Source: Clusia tigrina (lineage: Eukaryota; Arthropoda; Insecta; Diptera; Clusiidae). From it: a stretch of 64,000 nucleotides of DNA. Location: the NCBI GenBank assembly GCA_920105625.2, contig OV050030.1, forward strand, positions 72,060,900 to 72,124,899, read 5' to 3'. A model generated the notes under the pieces. That model had not been told where the DNA came from. It ran no database searches and saw nothing but the letters and a program-made list of their open reading frames with translations. Below are positions 22,110-39,730 of this stretch, one piece after another (position 1 is the first letter of the stretch; the number at the start of each line of letters is the position of its first letter). The translations under genes were made by a program, and so were the position numbers.

Positions 22110-22393
22110 AGCAATGGCCTTAAAGGTCGTCTGCCGGAATATGCGATCTATTTTTCCATATCACGTAAATTCATTTACAATTAATTCTCTGTACTTCAGA
22201 GCACCAGTCATGTAAGAAACCAGCTTTTTCCGAGAATCATCATTTTTTCCGTTCAACACATTCACTATATCATGATGTGTCAAAGTTTTTTTTTTGAAAT
22301 TGACGCGGAATGTTGTTAAGATGGGGCATCTCCCGATAAAATGTTCAACGTTTTCTACCTCATTTAGATTGCAGTGTGTACAATTTTTATTAT
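22110..22393 (-). pseudogene. Element F ORF2, C-terminal Cys/His end
   Basis: On minus from 22393 this reads NKNCTHCNLNEVENVEHFIG followed by RCPIL: a C-x2-C...H-x4-C domain typical of the ORF2 C-terminus of many APE-type LINEs. The preceding residues (FKARCNLLKLNG) lie at about 22830-22780, on the other side of the mariner remnant, showing that the mariner landed inside this gene. Confidence 0.7.
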
Positions 22394-22771
22394 ACGAGGT
22401 GTGATCAAAAAATAACCGTTATTTTCAAATTTCGTGAGTTACGTATGTTCGATGTTCGCATTTTTTTTCTGTTATGTTGGTACACATGTCTGTTATATAT
22501 GTTGGCAATACCAACCATTTTGGATTGTCAGTTTGTTTTTGACAGATAAAAAGGTTAGTCGTGTTTTGGTGTGCTCTTCGATTTTGTACTATTCAAAAAA
22601 ATGGATAAAAAGAAACTGTATTCAGTTTTGTGTAAAAAATAAAATTAAATGCGCAAGGACATTTGAAATGTTGACTGTGGCCTTTGGCGAGTCTACTATG
22701 AGCAGAACACAAGTTCAATTGTGGTATAACCGGTTTAAGGAAGGCCGAGAAGATGTTAATACTCGTATATA
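22394..22771 (+). mobile_element. Internally deleted mariner remnant (mariner 1)
   Basis: The left end TACGAGGTGTGATCAAAAAA is a mariner-type terminal repeat. A start codon at 22600 is followed, after a frame change, by FCVKNKIKCARTFEMLTVAF and then MSRTQVQLWYNRFKEGRED, the N-terminal DNA-binding region of a mariner transposase. It stops at about 22765 with ACTCGTA, whose last six bases are the complement of the left end (TACGAG). So the rest of the transposase and nearly all of the right terminal repeat are deleted. TA stands at both ends. It interrupts the C-terminus of element F ORF2. No catalytic DDD triad is left. Confidence 0.7.
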
Positions 22772-23593
22772 CCATTTAATTTCAAAAGATTGCATCTTGC
22801 TTTAAATATTACCGAGATTTTATACCTACCAACTTTATCACTGAAGTAAGTTTGACCTATTTTGAGATCTAAATGTTTATATATTGTCCCCTCACTTTTT
22901 TGGGACCGTTCCCACACACTATCTCGAATTTTGTTATTTCTCATCATTATAAGCGTATCTCTTTTCATTTTCCAAATATTTGGGTTTCGATCTCTATCAT
23001 CCCATCTTAAATTGAAATCTATTCGTATTTTATTTAGTGACTCAGCCCAGAATATGTTTTTTTCGCAGAACTTTCAGTGTCAGATTGCGTGGTAGTCTTT
23101 TGTTGCTGTACTCAAATATTGTTCTTTTTATATAATTTAGATGTAACGCTGGAGTATAAATGTGTCCACTTTCCATATTTGATTCCAACATTATGGCATA
23201 AGTAGGCGAACATTCCGGTAGTCTTAATATTGTTTTAACAAAGTAAAGTTGTAGCTTATCAACGTCTTTAAAAAGAGTGTGACCCCATACTTGAGCGGCA
23301 TAACTTTGAGTGGCACGGCATACACCTTGAAACATTTGCCATTTCGAGCTGAGATTTATATCTTTTTTAGAAAAGAAGCTTGACCAAGCGGAATTTAGAC
23401 TAGTTTTTGCTGAAATGTAACGTTTAATAAGATGTTTTTGAAAGTTCATTTTAGTGGTCAGTACTACACCCAGATAACAATACTCATTTGTAATTGCTAT
23501 ATTTAAATCTTTGATTTGCCATTTTTCCCTACACGATAATTTTCCGCCCTGTCTAAAGACCATTATCGCTGATTTATCCAAATTCACCTCCAT
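22772..23593 (-). pseudogene. Element F ORF2, post-RT region
   Basis: The piece 23593-23042 carries the RT thumb and the downstream helical region (EYCYLGVVLTTKMNFQKHL, then AAQVWGHTLF and LRLPECSPTYAIMLE). The frame then shifts to 22968-22772 (KSEGTIYKHLDLKIGQTY, KISVIFKARCNLL). This is the only place in the window where the part downstream of 23370 survives; the other three copies end at or near the duplication breakpoint. Confidence 0.75.
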
Positions 23594-24429
23594 ATTCCAC
23601 TTATTGCAGTAAATCCCTAACTTCTATATCATACTTTGTAACACGCCAACTTCAACTGCCATTATCACTATGTCATCCGCATATAACAGCACTCTAATAT
23701 TCATGTCATCGATATATAGACCACCTCCTATCTCTTCATTTATGTCGTTTAAATACAATGCGAATAAAAGCGGCGACATTAAACACTCTTGTCTTACCCC
23801 CCTGATAGGGTATAAAACTCTTCCGACATTTCATTATTCTCCTTCACCACGCATTTTGTATCTATGTACACTTTCTTCAAAAAATTTACACATTTAGTAG
23901 ATAAACCAATTTCATGCAGCTTGTAGAAAAGCAGATTTCTCGGTACCTTATCGAAGGCTGCTCTAAAGTCGACGAAGAAAGCATAAGCCTTCTTTTTCTC
24001 ACTAAATTTCAAAGTTACTATTGACGCAATGTTATACACATTGACGGCTGTAGAATACTTTTGCCTAAACCCGGCTTGAAACTCGTTCAGAATCTCATTA
24101 TCCGACACCCATCTAACAATTCTTTCATTCAAGACGCCCATCATTATTTTCGCCACACAGTTCATGAAGCTATTCCCCTTTTTAAATATCGGACAGATTA
24201 TGCTGGTCTGAAAAGAACTTCCTATTTCACCCATATTGTACAGGCGCGTAAACTCTACGGCTAACTCGTCTAGCAACTCCCGCGGGCTATTTTTAAAAAA
24301 TTTGTATGATACACCATCTATTCCTGGGGCTTTATCTGGCTTAGTATTTTTTAACATTTTGTCAATCTCTTCCCTTGTTATTGACTTATCCAATTCGTAT
24401 ATATCAATTTTATTTGGAGCATAGAGCAC
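23370..24429 (-). pseudogene. Element F RT, unit 1
   Basis: Reverse transcriptase of an APE-type LINE. It shows KPDKAPGIDGVSYKFFK, ICPIFKKGN, QAGFRQKYSTAVNVYNI and FFVDFRAAFDKVP (motif A Asp present); then, after a frameshift in a G run near 23798, LMSPLLFALYLNDI and LLYADDIVIM (YADD at 23683-23672). A 30-bp in-frame deletion joins FKKGN to SFMNCVAK and removes the TGA seen in units 2-4, leaving a 211-codon open piece. Clade is unresolved (jockey/CR1/L2-like). Confidence 0.8.
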
Positions 24430-24666
24430 GTCTCTAGCATGTTGAACAGGGTTTAATAGTTCTTAAAGGCAGAAACGCTAATACTTGATCCAAGATTTCT
24501 TTGCTGCCCTCTTATTTTGGAAGCCAAGTTCCACCACTGTTTCGAGTCTTTTACGTTATTAATTTTTCTTTCGAGATCTATGTAGAGAGATTTTATACCT
24601 ACCAACTAATAAGCTTTCTTACTTTCTCGACATATTCTTCTGAACTCCTTGTTTGCTTCTGTATAC

Positions 24667-25640
24667 TTATTTTTTCGGAGCAAGGGTAGCGCTAAATATA
24701 CGAAGACAATCTAAAGAGATTTTTCGCGCCTTTTCGCATTTATCGTTAAACCAATCTTCCTTTTTATTTAGATTGGTCGTTTTTTTCTGTGGAAACGATT
24801 TGATCATTAATTGCACTAGATCGTCTAAACTCCATCCTTTATGATTTTGTTTTGCACAGCCAAGACTACTTTTTATATTAGCGTAAAATGCATCTGTCTC
24901 TGAAGCATTCCATTTTAATTTACTAGTTAAACAATTTTTGTTTTCTCTGACGTCATTACAAGGAAAAGTCATATATAAAATAATCGGCATGTGATCCGAC
25001 CAGATCTGTTTGTCTACTTTAAAATTATCTACATAGCTCAAGAGGTTTTGATCCACTGCGCAAATGTCATTTACAGAGCTGCCCATATTGCCTATGAAAG
25101 TTAAATTACCTTCTCTATCGCCATCTGTTATTCCGTTTAAAACGATCAAACCACTGTCTTCGCAGAATTCTATATATTTTTTCCCCATTTGCATTTACCG
25201 TCTTATCCTTTGATTGTCGATGACCACAGATTTGATTGTCGATGACCATAGATTCATGTACATTTCTTCAATTTCTAGTTGCAAGTCTCCAATCGCAATA
25301 ACATTATTCCAATCTTTTTCTATATAAGTATTTTTAAATGTATCAAATTCCCTGTTCCATTCCGTACTCCTGATATATATTGGAAACACTTGAAAAACGC
25401 TTTCCTTCATTCTTACTTCTATAAAAGTTAGAGTATTTATTTGCTGAAATGAGACGCTCACATCTTGATCTTGCAATCTTTTTTTTACCCCATATAATAA
25501 ACCCCCACTTGCTCTTCCAAATTGTGTTTTTCTTGTTGCTCCTTTCCATTCTATTTTATGATTCATGAAGTATTTACTAAAATTTTCAAATTTGCCTTCT
25601 TCAACAAGTGTTTCTATTAATACTATTATGTGTTACGATC
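24667..25640 (-). pseudogene. Element F endonuclease, C-terminal part, unit 1
   Basis: From 25640 the minus strand reads IVLIETLVEEGKFENF, then ASGGLLYGVKK, and after an in-frame TAA at 25197-25195 continues in the same frame as DSGLIVLNG, NLTFIGNMGSSVNDICAVD and WSDHMPIILYM: the GxSxxD and SDH motifs of APE endonucleases. The N-terminal part lies beyond the 1.6-kb insert at 27265-27456. The frame shifts in an A run at 24667 before the RT. Confidence 0.75.
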
Positions 25641-27257
<1,617 letters not shown>

Positions 27258-27456
27258 TGTCAAAGTCATTTATGCAATTGAAAATTTTTGGAAACATTAT
27301 TTTACTCTGCAATCCATTAATGTTATAGGACAGTATTTTGATGCTAATTTCACGAGTCCTTTCAGATGAGCTACTTTCTACACCACTGGTGCACTGAATG
27401 TTTTGATTTAAAGCTCCTTGTTTTCGTTCACTTAATTCTAGTTTTCGTAAATTCAC
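27258..27456 (-). pseudogene. Element F endonuclease N-terminus, unit 1
   Basis: The start of ORF2: ISIKILSYNINGLQSKIMF and FNCINDFDIL match the N-terminal APE-endonuclease signature (SYNINGL). The reading runs into the insert after FDIL. Confidence 0.75.
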
Positions 27457-27461
27457 AAATT

Positions 27462-27980
27462 TTAAATGAAGTTTTTTGACATAACATTTTCTAATATACT
27501 AAAATAACTACTATCTACTATCTGTATGGCAGTTTCTTCCAATATATTATCAGCTCGCTGTCCGTTGCACATTAGCACTTTACTTGTATTGTAACACATC
27601 CACTTATTGCCAATGTTAATGCTGTCATCGCGAACAAAGATTTTCCTGGTGTTATCCATAGTCGATAATTTTGCTTTCAGTTGCAGCAGCGCCACCTTAT
27701 TCTGTTGTCTTTCCGCACTTAAGTCCTTTTCAATGAAAATCATAGTACCTCTCAACTTTTCTGCGTTTTCAAAACTTCTTCAGACATTTCATCTGAATCT
27801 AGTTCAGCCACCATTCCAAATTTGCCATTATGCTCATGTAGCTGTCGAACTTTTCTCACTTTTACTTGTTGCATTTGCAATTTTTCCTTGCACACATTTT
27901 CAAAGGCATTTCGAGGTGGTCCAACATTAGTGAGTCCTTTAACTATTACATTTCTCTTCTTACTCTGCTCAATTAAGCGC
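27462..27980 (-). pseudogene. Element F ORF1, C-terminal part, unit 1
   Basis: ORF1 from SRLIEQSKKRNVIVKGL to the end, with a frameshift near 27755. The 5' part is missing because the duplication breakpoint lies at 27980; the frame runs on instead into RT sequence of unit 2, giving a 150-codon fused frame (28204-27752). FENVCKEK here differs from FEKWFKEK of unit 3. Confidence 0.75.
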
Positions 27981-29070
27981 GAAAAGAAGCTTGACCAAGC
28001 TGAATTTAGACTAGTTTTTGCTGAAATGTAACGTTTAATAAGATGTTTTTGAAAGTTCATTTTAGTGGTCAGTACTACACCCAGATAACAATACTCATTT
28101 GTAATTGCTATATTTAAATCTTTGATTTGCCATTTTTCCCTACACGATAATTTTCCGCCCTGTCTAAAGACCATTATCGCTGATTTATCCAAATTCACCT
28201 CCATATTCCACTTATTGCAGTAAATCCCTAACTTCTATATCATACTTTGTAACACGCCAACTTCAACTGCCATTATCACTATGTCATCCGCATATAACAG
28301 CACTCTAATATTCATGTCATCGATATATAGACCACCTCCTATCTCTTCATTTATGTCGTTTAAATACAATGCGAATAAAAGCGGCGACATTAAGCACTCT
28401 TGTCTTACCCCCCTGATAAGGTATAAAACTCTTCCGACATTTCATTATTCTCCTTCACCACGCATTTTGTATCTATGTACACTTTCTTCAAAAAATTTAC
28501 ACATTTAGTAGATAAACCAATTTCATGCAGCTTGTAGAAAAGCAGATTTCTCGGTACCTTATCGAAGGCTGCTCTAAAGTCGACGAAGAAAGCATAAGCC
28601 TTCTTTTTCTCACTAAATTTCAAAGTTACTATTGACGCAATGTTATACACATTGACGGCTGTAGAATACTTTTGCCTAAACCCGGCTTGAAACTCGTTCA
28701 GAATCTCATTATCCGACACCCATCTAACAATTCTTTCATTCAAGACGCCCATCATTATTTTCGCCACACAGTTCATGAAGCTAATTCCTCAATAATTTGA
28801 TACAAATTCCCTATTCCCCTTTTTAAATATCGGACAGATTATGCTGGTCTGAAAAGAACTTCCTATTTCACCCATATTGTACAGGCGCGTAAACTCTACG
28901 GCTAACTCGTCTAGCAACTCCCGCGGGCTATTTTTAAAAAATTTGTATGATACACCATCTATTCCTGGGGCTTTATCTGGCTTAGTATTTTTTAACATTT
29001 TGTCAATCTCTTCCCTTGTTATTGACTTATCCAATTCGTATATATCAATTTTATTTGGAGCATAGAGCAC
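27981..29070 (-). pseudogene. Element F RT, unit 2
   Basis: Same RT as unit 1 (motif A FFVDFRAAFDKVP; YADD at 28294-28283), but with the TGA near 28793 within NY*GIS, where CGA (Arg) is the likely original, and the shared G-run frameshift. The downstream end is cut at 27981 by the duplication junction. Confidence 0.8.
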
Positions 29071-29307
29071 GTCTCTAGCATGTTGAACAGGGTTTAATAG
29101 TTCTTAAAGGCAGAAACGCTAATACTTGATCCAAGATTTCTTTGCTGCCCTCTTATTTTGGAAGCCAAGTTCCACCACTGTTTCGAGTCTTTTACGTTAT
29201 TAATTTTTCTTTCGAGATCTATGTAGAGAGATTTTATACCTACCCACTAATAAGCTTTCTTACTTTCTCGACATATTCTTCTGAACTCCTTGTTTGCTTC
29301 TGTATAC

Positions 29308-30280
29308 TTATTTTTTCGGAGCAAGGGTAGCGCTAAATATACGAAGACAATCTAAAGAGATTTTTCGCGCCTTTTCGCATTTATCGTTAAACCAATCTTC
29401 CTTTTTATTTAGATTGGTCGTTTTTTTCTGTGGAAACGATTTGATCATTAATTGCACTAGATCGTCTAAACTCCATCCTTTATGATTTTGTTTTGCACAG
29501 CCAAGACTACTTTTTATATTAGCGTAAAATGCATCTGTCTCTGAAGCATTCCATTTTAATTTACTAGTTAAACAATTTTTGTTTTCTCTGACGTCATTAC
29601 AAGGAAAAGTCATATATAAAATAATCGGCATGTGATCCGACCAGATCTGTTTGTCTACTTTAAAATTATCTACATAGCTTAAGAGGTTTTGATCCACTGC
29701 GCAAATGTCATTTACAGAGCTGCCCATATTGCCTATGAAAGTTAAATTACCTTCTCTATCGCCATCTGTTATTCCGTTTAAAACGATCAAACCACTGTCG
29801 TCGCAGAATTCTATATATTTTTTCCCCATTTGCATTTACCGTCTTATCCTTTGATTGTCGATGACCACAGATTTGATTGTCGATGACCATAGATTCATGT
29901 ACATTTCTTCAATTTCTAGTTGCAAGTCTCCAATCGCAATAACATTATTCCAATCTTTTTCTATATAAGTATTTTTAAATGTATCAAATTCCCTGTTCCA
30001 TTCCGTACTCCTGATATATATTGGAAACACTTGAAAAACGCTTTCCTTCATTCTTACTTCTATAAAAGTTAGAGTATTTATTTGCTGAAATGAGACGCTC
30101 ACATCTTGATCTTGCAATCTTTTTTTTACCCCATATAATAAACCCCCACTTGCTCTTCCAAATTGTGTTTTTCTTGTTGCTCCTTTCCATTCTATTTTAT
30201 GATTCATGAAGTATTTACTAAAATTTTCAAATTTGCCTTCTTCAACAAGTGTTTCTATTAATACTATTATGTGTTACGAT
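29308..30280 (-). pseudogene. Element F endonuclease, C-terminal part, unit 2
   Basis: Same as unit 1 with the shared in-frame TAA (29838-29836); DDSG replaces EDSG of unit 1 at the start of the second piece. Confidence 0.75.
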
Positions 30281-31873
<1,593 letters not shown>

Positions 31874-32596
31874 TGTCAAAGTCATTTATGCAATTGAAAA
31901 TTTTTGGAAACATTATTTTACTCTGCAATCCATTAATGTTATAGGACAGTATTTTGATGCTAATTTCACGAGTCCTTTCAGATGAGCTACTTTCTACACC
32001 ACTGGTGCACTGAATGTTTTGATTTAAAGCTCCTTGTTTTCGTTCACTTAATTCTAGTTTTCGTAAATTCACAAATTTTAAATGAAGTTTTTTGACATAA
32101 CATTTTCTAATATACTAAAATAACTACTATCTACTATCTGTATGGCAGTTTCTTCCAATATATTATCAGCTCGCTGTCCGTTGCACATTAGCACTTTACT
32201 TGTATTGTAACACATCCACTTATTGCCAATGTTAATGCTGTCATCGCGAACAAAGATTTTCCTGGTGTTATCCATAGTCGATAATTTTGCTTTCAGTTGC
32301 AGCAGCGCCACCTTATTCTGTTGTCTTTCCGCACTTAAGTCCTTTTCAATGAAAATCATAGTACCTCTCAACTTTTTTGCGTTTTCAAAACTTCTTCAGA
32401 CATTTCATCTGAATCTAGTTCAGCCACCATTCCAAATTTGCCATTATGCTCATGTAGCTGTCGAACTTTTCTCACTTTTACTTGTTGCATTTGCAATTTT
32501 TCCTTGCACACATTTTCAAAGGCATTTCGAGGTGGTCCAACATTAGTGAGTCCTTTAACTATTACATTTCTCTTCTTACTCTGCTCAATTAAGCGC
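31874..32596 (-). pseudogene. Element F ORF2 start and ORF1 C-terminus, unit 2
   Basis: Endonuclease N-terminus at 32072-31882 and ORF1 end at 32596-32078, as in unit 1. The same fusion of RT thumb to ORF1 occurs across the unit 2/3 junction (open 32820-32368). Confidence 0.75.
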
Positions 32597-33686
32597 GAAA
32601 AGAAGCTTGACCAAGCTGAATTTAGACTAGTTTTTGCTGAAATGTAACGTTTAATAAGATGTTTTTGAAAGTTCATTTTAGTGGTCAGTACTACACCCAG
32701 ATAACAATACTCATTTGTAATTGCTATATTTAAATCTTTGATTTGCCATTTTTCCCTACACGATAATTTTCCGCCCTGTCTAAAGACCATTATCGCTGAT
32801 TTATCCAAATTCACCTCCATATTCCACTTATTGCAGTAAATCCCTAACTTCTATATCATACTTTGTAACACGCCAACTTCAACTGCCATTATCACTATGT
32901 CATCCGCATATAACCGCACTCTAATATTCATGTCATCGATATATAGACCACCTCCTATCTCTTCATTTATGTCGTTTAAATACAATGCGAATAAAAGCGG
33001 CGACATTAAGCACTCTTGTCTTACCCCCCTGATAGGGTATAAAACTCTTCCGACATTTCATTATTCTCCTTCACCACGCATTTTGTATCTATGTACACTT
33101 TCTTCAAAAAATTTACACATTTAGTAGATAAACCAATTTCATGCAGCTTGTAGAAAAGCAGATTTCTCGGTACCTTATCGAAGGCTGCTCTAAAGTCGAC
33201 GAAGAAAGCATAAGCCTTCTTTTTCTCACTAAATTTCAAAGTTACTATTGACGCAATGTTATACACATTGACGGCTGTAGAATACTTTTGCCTAAACCCG
33301 GCTTGAAACTCGTTCAGAATCTCATTATCCGACACCCATCTAACAATTCTTTCATTCAAGACGCCCATCATTATTTTCGCCACACAGTTCATGAAGCTAA
33401 TTCCTCAATAATTTGATACAAATTCCCTATTCCCCTTTTTAAATATCGGACAGATTATGCTGGTCTGAAAAGAACTTCCTATTTCACCCATATTGTACAG
33501 GCGCGTAAACTCTACGGCTAACTCGTCTAGCAACTCCCGCGGGCTATTTTTAAAAAATTTGTATGATACACCATCTATTCCTGGGGCTTTATCTGGCTTA
33601 GTATTTTTTAACATTTTGTCAATCTCTTCCCTTGTTATTGACTTATCCAATTCGTATATATCAATTTTATTTGGAGCATAGAGCAC
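32597..33686 (-). pseudogene. Element F RT, unit 3
   Basis: As in unit 2: TGA near 33409, YADD at 32910-32899, motif A intact. One private change is CGC for the CTG-side AGC in the stretch before YADD (32915 region). Confidence 0.8.
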
Positions 33687-33923
33687 GTCTCTAGCATGTT
33701 GAACAGGGTTTAATAGTTCTTAAAGGCAGAAACGCTAATACTTGATCCAAGATTTCTTTGCTGCCCTCTTATTTTGGAAGCCAAGTTCCACCACTGTTTC
33801 GAGTCTTTTACGTTATTAATTTTTCTTTCGAGATCTATGTAGAGAGATTTTATACCTACCAACTAATAAGCTTTCTTACTTTCTCGACATATTCTTCTGA
33901 ACTCCTTGTTTGCTTCTGTATAC

Positions 33924-34896
33924 TTATTTTTTCGGAGCAAGGGTAGCGCTAAATATACGAAGACAATCTAAAGAGATTTTTCGCGCCTTTTCGCATTTAT
34001 CGTTAAACCAATCTTCCTTTTTATTTAGATTGGTCGTTTTTTTCTGTGGAAACGATTTGATCATTAATTGCACTAGATCGTCTAAACTCCATCCTTTATG
34101 ATTTTGTTTTGCACAGCCAAGACTACTTTTTATATTAGCGTAAAATGCATCTGTCTCTGAAGCATTCCATTTTAATTTACTAGTTAAACAATTTTTGTTT
34201 TCTCTGACGTCATTACAAGGAAAAGTCATATATAAAATAATCGGCATGTGATCCGACCAGATCTGTTTGTCTACTTTAAAATTATCTACATAGCTCAAGA
34301 GGTTTTGATCCACTGCGCAAATGTCATTTACAGAGCTGCCCATATTGCCTATGAAAGTTAAATTACCTTCTCTATCGCCATCTGTTATTCCGTTTAAAAC
34401 GATCAAACCACTGTCGTCGCAGAATTCTATATATTTTTTCCCCATTTGCATTTACCGTCTTATCCTTTGATTGTCGATGACCACAGATTTGATTGTCGAT
34501 GACCATAGATTCATGTACATTTCTTCAATTTCTAGTTGCAAGTCTCCAATCGCAATAACATTATTCCAATCTTTTTCTATATAAGTATTTTTAAATGTAT
34601 CAAATTCCCTGTTCCATTCCGTACTCCTGATATATATTGGAAACACTTGAAAAACGCTTTCCTTCATTCTTACTTCTATAAAAGTTAGAGTATTTATTTG
34701 CTGAAATGAGACGCTCACATCTTGATCTTGCAATCTTTTTTTTACCCCATATAATAAACCCCCACTTGCTCTTCCAAATTGTGTTTTTCTTGTTGCTCCT
34801 TTCCATTCTATTTTATGATTCATGAAGTATTTACTAAAATTTTCAAATTTGCCTTCTTCAACAAGTGTTTCTATTAATACTATTATGTGTTACGAT
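33924..34896 (-). pseudogene. Element F endonuclease, C-terminal part, unit 3
   Basis: Same as unit 2, including the in-frame TAA (34454-34452). The segment 34312-34627 is the one deleted from unit 4. Confidence 0.75.
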
Positions 34897-36505
<1,609 letters not shown>

Positions 36506-36704
36506 TGTCAAAGTCATTTATGCAATTGAAAATTTTTGGAAACATTATTTTACTCTGCAATCCATTAATGTTATAGGACAGTATTTTGATGCTAATTTCA
36601 CGAGTCCTTTCAGATGAGCTACTTTCTACACCACTGGTGCACTGAATGTTTTGATTTAAAGCTCCTTGTTTTCGTTCACTTAATTCTAGTTTTCGTAAAT
36701 TCAC
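36506..36704 (-). pseudogene. Element F endonuclease N-terminus, unit 3
   Basis: Same SYNINGL signature as unit 1; ORF2 starts at 36704, five bases after the ORF1 stop at 36710. Confidence 0.75.
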
Positions 36705-36709
36705 AAATT

Positions 36710-37512
36710 TTAAATGAAGTTTTTTGACATAACATTTTCTAATATACTAAAATAACTACTATCTACTATCTGTATGGCAGTTTCTTCCAATATATTATCC
36801 GCTCGCTGTCCGTTGCACATTAGCACTTTACTTGTATTGTAACACATCCACTTATTGCCAATGTTAATGCTGTCATCGCGAACAAAGATTTTCCTGGTGT
36901 TATCCATAGTCGATAATTTTGCTTTCAGTTGCAGCAGCGCCACCTTATTCTGTTGTCTTTCCGCACTTAAGTCCTTTTCAATGAAAATCATAGTACCACT
37001 CAACTTTTTTGCGATTTCAAAACTTCTTCAGACATTTCATCTGAATCTAGTTCAGCCACCATTCCAAATTTGCCATTATGCTCATGTAGCTGTCGAACTT
37101 TTCTCACTTTTACTTGTTGCATTTGCAATTTTTCCTTGAACCATTTTTCAAAGGCATTTCGAGGTGGTCCAACATTAGTGAGTCCTTTAACTATTACATT
37201 TCTCTTCTTACTCTGCTCAATTAAGCGCGAAAGTTCTTTTCGATCAGATTCACGGTCTTTTTTCATCAGTGCTAGTTCAGTCTTAAGTTCTGCATTCTCT
37301 GCCTTTAATTCAGATATTTGACTTTCAATATAGGTTTTAATTATTTCGATATCGGGTTTTGTTGCAACTTTTTCAAATTCTTCTTCGAATTTTAATTTCA
37401 TGCTGTTAATAGCCATCACAATATCCGCCAGCGATGGCTCCGGAGATGTTTGTGCCAACTTGCGTTTAGCAGAAGTTTGCGCAAACACGGGGGTGGTTTG
37501 CGCATTATCCAT
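36710..37512 (-). pseudogene. Element F ORF1, complete but frameshifted
   Basis: The ATG at 37512 opens a 170-codon frame, then a one-base frameshift near 37003 leads to a second frame ending at 36710. Residues about 40-115 form a predicted coiled coil (SQISELKAENAELKTELALM, then heptads of K, E and R), followed by a fold starting RNVIVKGL that resembles the RNA-recognition domain of LINE ORF1 proteins, and a basic C-terminus (LSAERQQNKVALLQLKAKL). This architecture (coiled coil, RRM-like, C-terminal domain) is that of an RNA-chaperone ORF1p, unlike the LOA ORF1 type. The frameshift is shared by all copies, so it predates the duplications. Confidence 0.7.
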
Positions 37513-37924
37513 TTCAAACTTTTGCTAAAAAATATGGTAGCACCTAAATGACAGCACTTTGTTTATAGTATTTCGGGCGCGAAAAATGTTCCGCTTGCTT
37601 CCACACACAATGGTCCGGAGCAGAGGAGGTCTTTAGGTGGTCCCCTCCTTCCAAGTCAGTCACCTGCGTAGCAACGATGAACGGGCAATAGCAGGGCCTC
37701 CCAGCAACAGTCTCAATTGGCACCAACAAAACAACAACAGCAAAAGGGCGCGAGACAGTCTACACCAACCACAACAGCAGCAGCAAAGGCGGTATAACTG
37801 GCGTAATGAATTTATATTACTTACAGATCCTCTTAATTCAACGGCACTCAAGCGTCAGCTGTTAAAATTTCACCCAAATTCATCGATTAGTTTATTTGTT
37901 GTAGTCGTTTGAAGTAGGCAACTT
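37513..37924. other. Element F leader and CAA/CAG-rich stretch
   Basis: Upstream of ORF1 lies about 100 bp that is probably element F leader. On plus, 37637-37912 is open for 91 codons with a Gln/Asn-rich run (HQPQQQQQRRYNWRNEF) that I do not recognise. It could be a fragment of a host or gag gene; there is no support for expression. The second copy is at 53366-53777. Confidence 0.3.
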
Positions 37925-37940
37925 TTGTGTTTCTTGAAAA

Positions 37941-39179
<1,239 letters not shown>

Positions 39180-39190
39180 TCGTATATATA

Positions 39191-39397
39191 TGTAATGTCT
39201 TTATAAACCACGAGTTTACTTATCAGAGTTCAGTGCTAGACTGATTGTACTTTATTTAGTTTAACTTTGCTTAGGCTTAATATATAACAATGTAACAGTA
39301 CGTATATAAGAACTAATAATACATATGAATATAAGAGAGAGAAGAGTATATAATGGGAATATTTACAAAAGACAAATAACCCAATAGGAATACTACA
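39191..39397 (-). mobile_element. 3' LTR of Gypsy element, left copy
   Basis: On minus the LTR runs from TGTAGTATTCC (39397) to GACATTACA (39191), 207 bp with TG...CA ends. It contains TTATATAC and AATAAA. Directly upstream on minus is the purine-rich AGAGTGGAGAG, a good polypurine tract. No matching 5' LTR was found beyond the gag end, so the element is 5'-truncated. Confidence 0.65.
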
Positions 39398-39730
39398 ACT
39401 CTCCACTCTAAATGAAAAATATACTCAAAACTAATATATACTCATTTATTTAAATATTTAATTCATAGATATTTAAATTCTTAGCCATATATTACAATAA
39501 TGTATATCAGTTAACATTGGAATTAAGTCCTCAACAGATGAAGTACAATAATAATTGTATAATGATTTCAATTAAGATAATTTATGTATATAAATTAAAT
39601 TATAATCAGCTTCAATTCCAGTACTTCCTGTTTCCTTTTTACAATGTTAATCTTAATAAATAAAATTCAATCAAAATTCAACAATTCATTTTGTTGTTAC
39701 TCACAATATTCAATTTCAAAGAAAAAAAAC
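39398..39730. other. 3' untranslated region of the Gypsy element
   Basis: AT-rich stretch between the pol stop at 39731 and the polypurine tract; no open frame. Confidence 0.5.

Noticed and set aside
23670..24844. Plus-strand open frames repeated in every F unit (and at 28281-29485, 32897-34101, 49125-50296)
   Set aside because: They are antisense shadows of the RT and endonuclease on the minus strand, which carry recognisable motifs.
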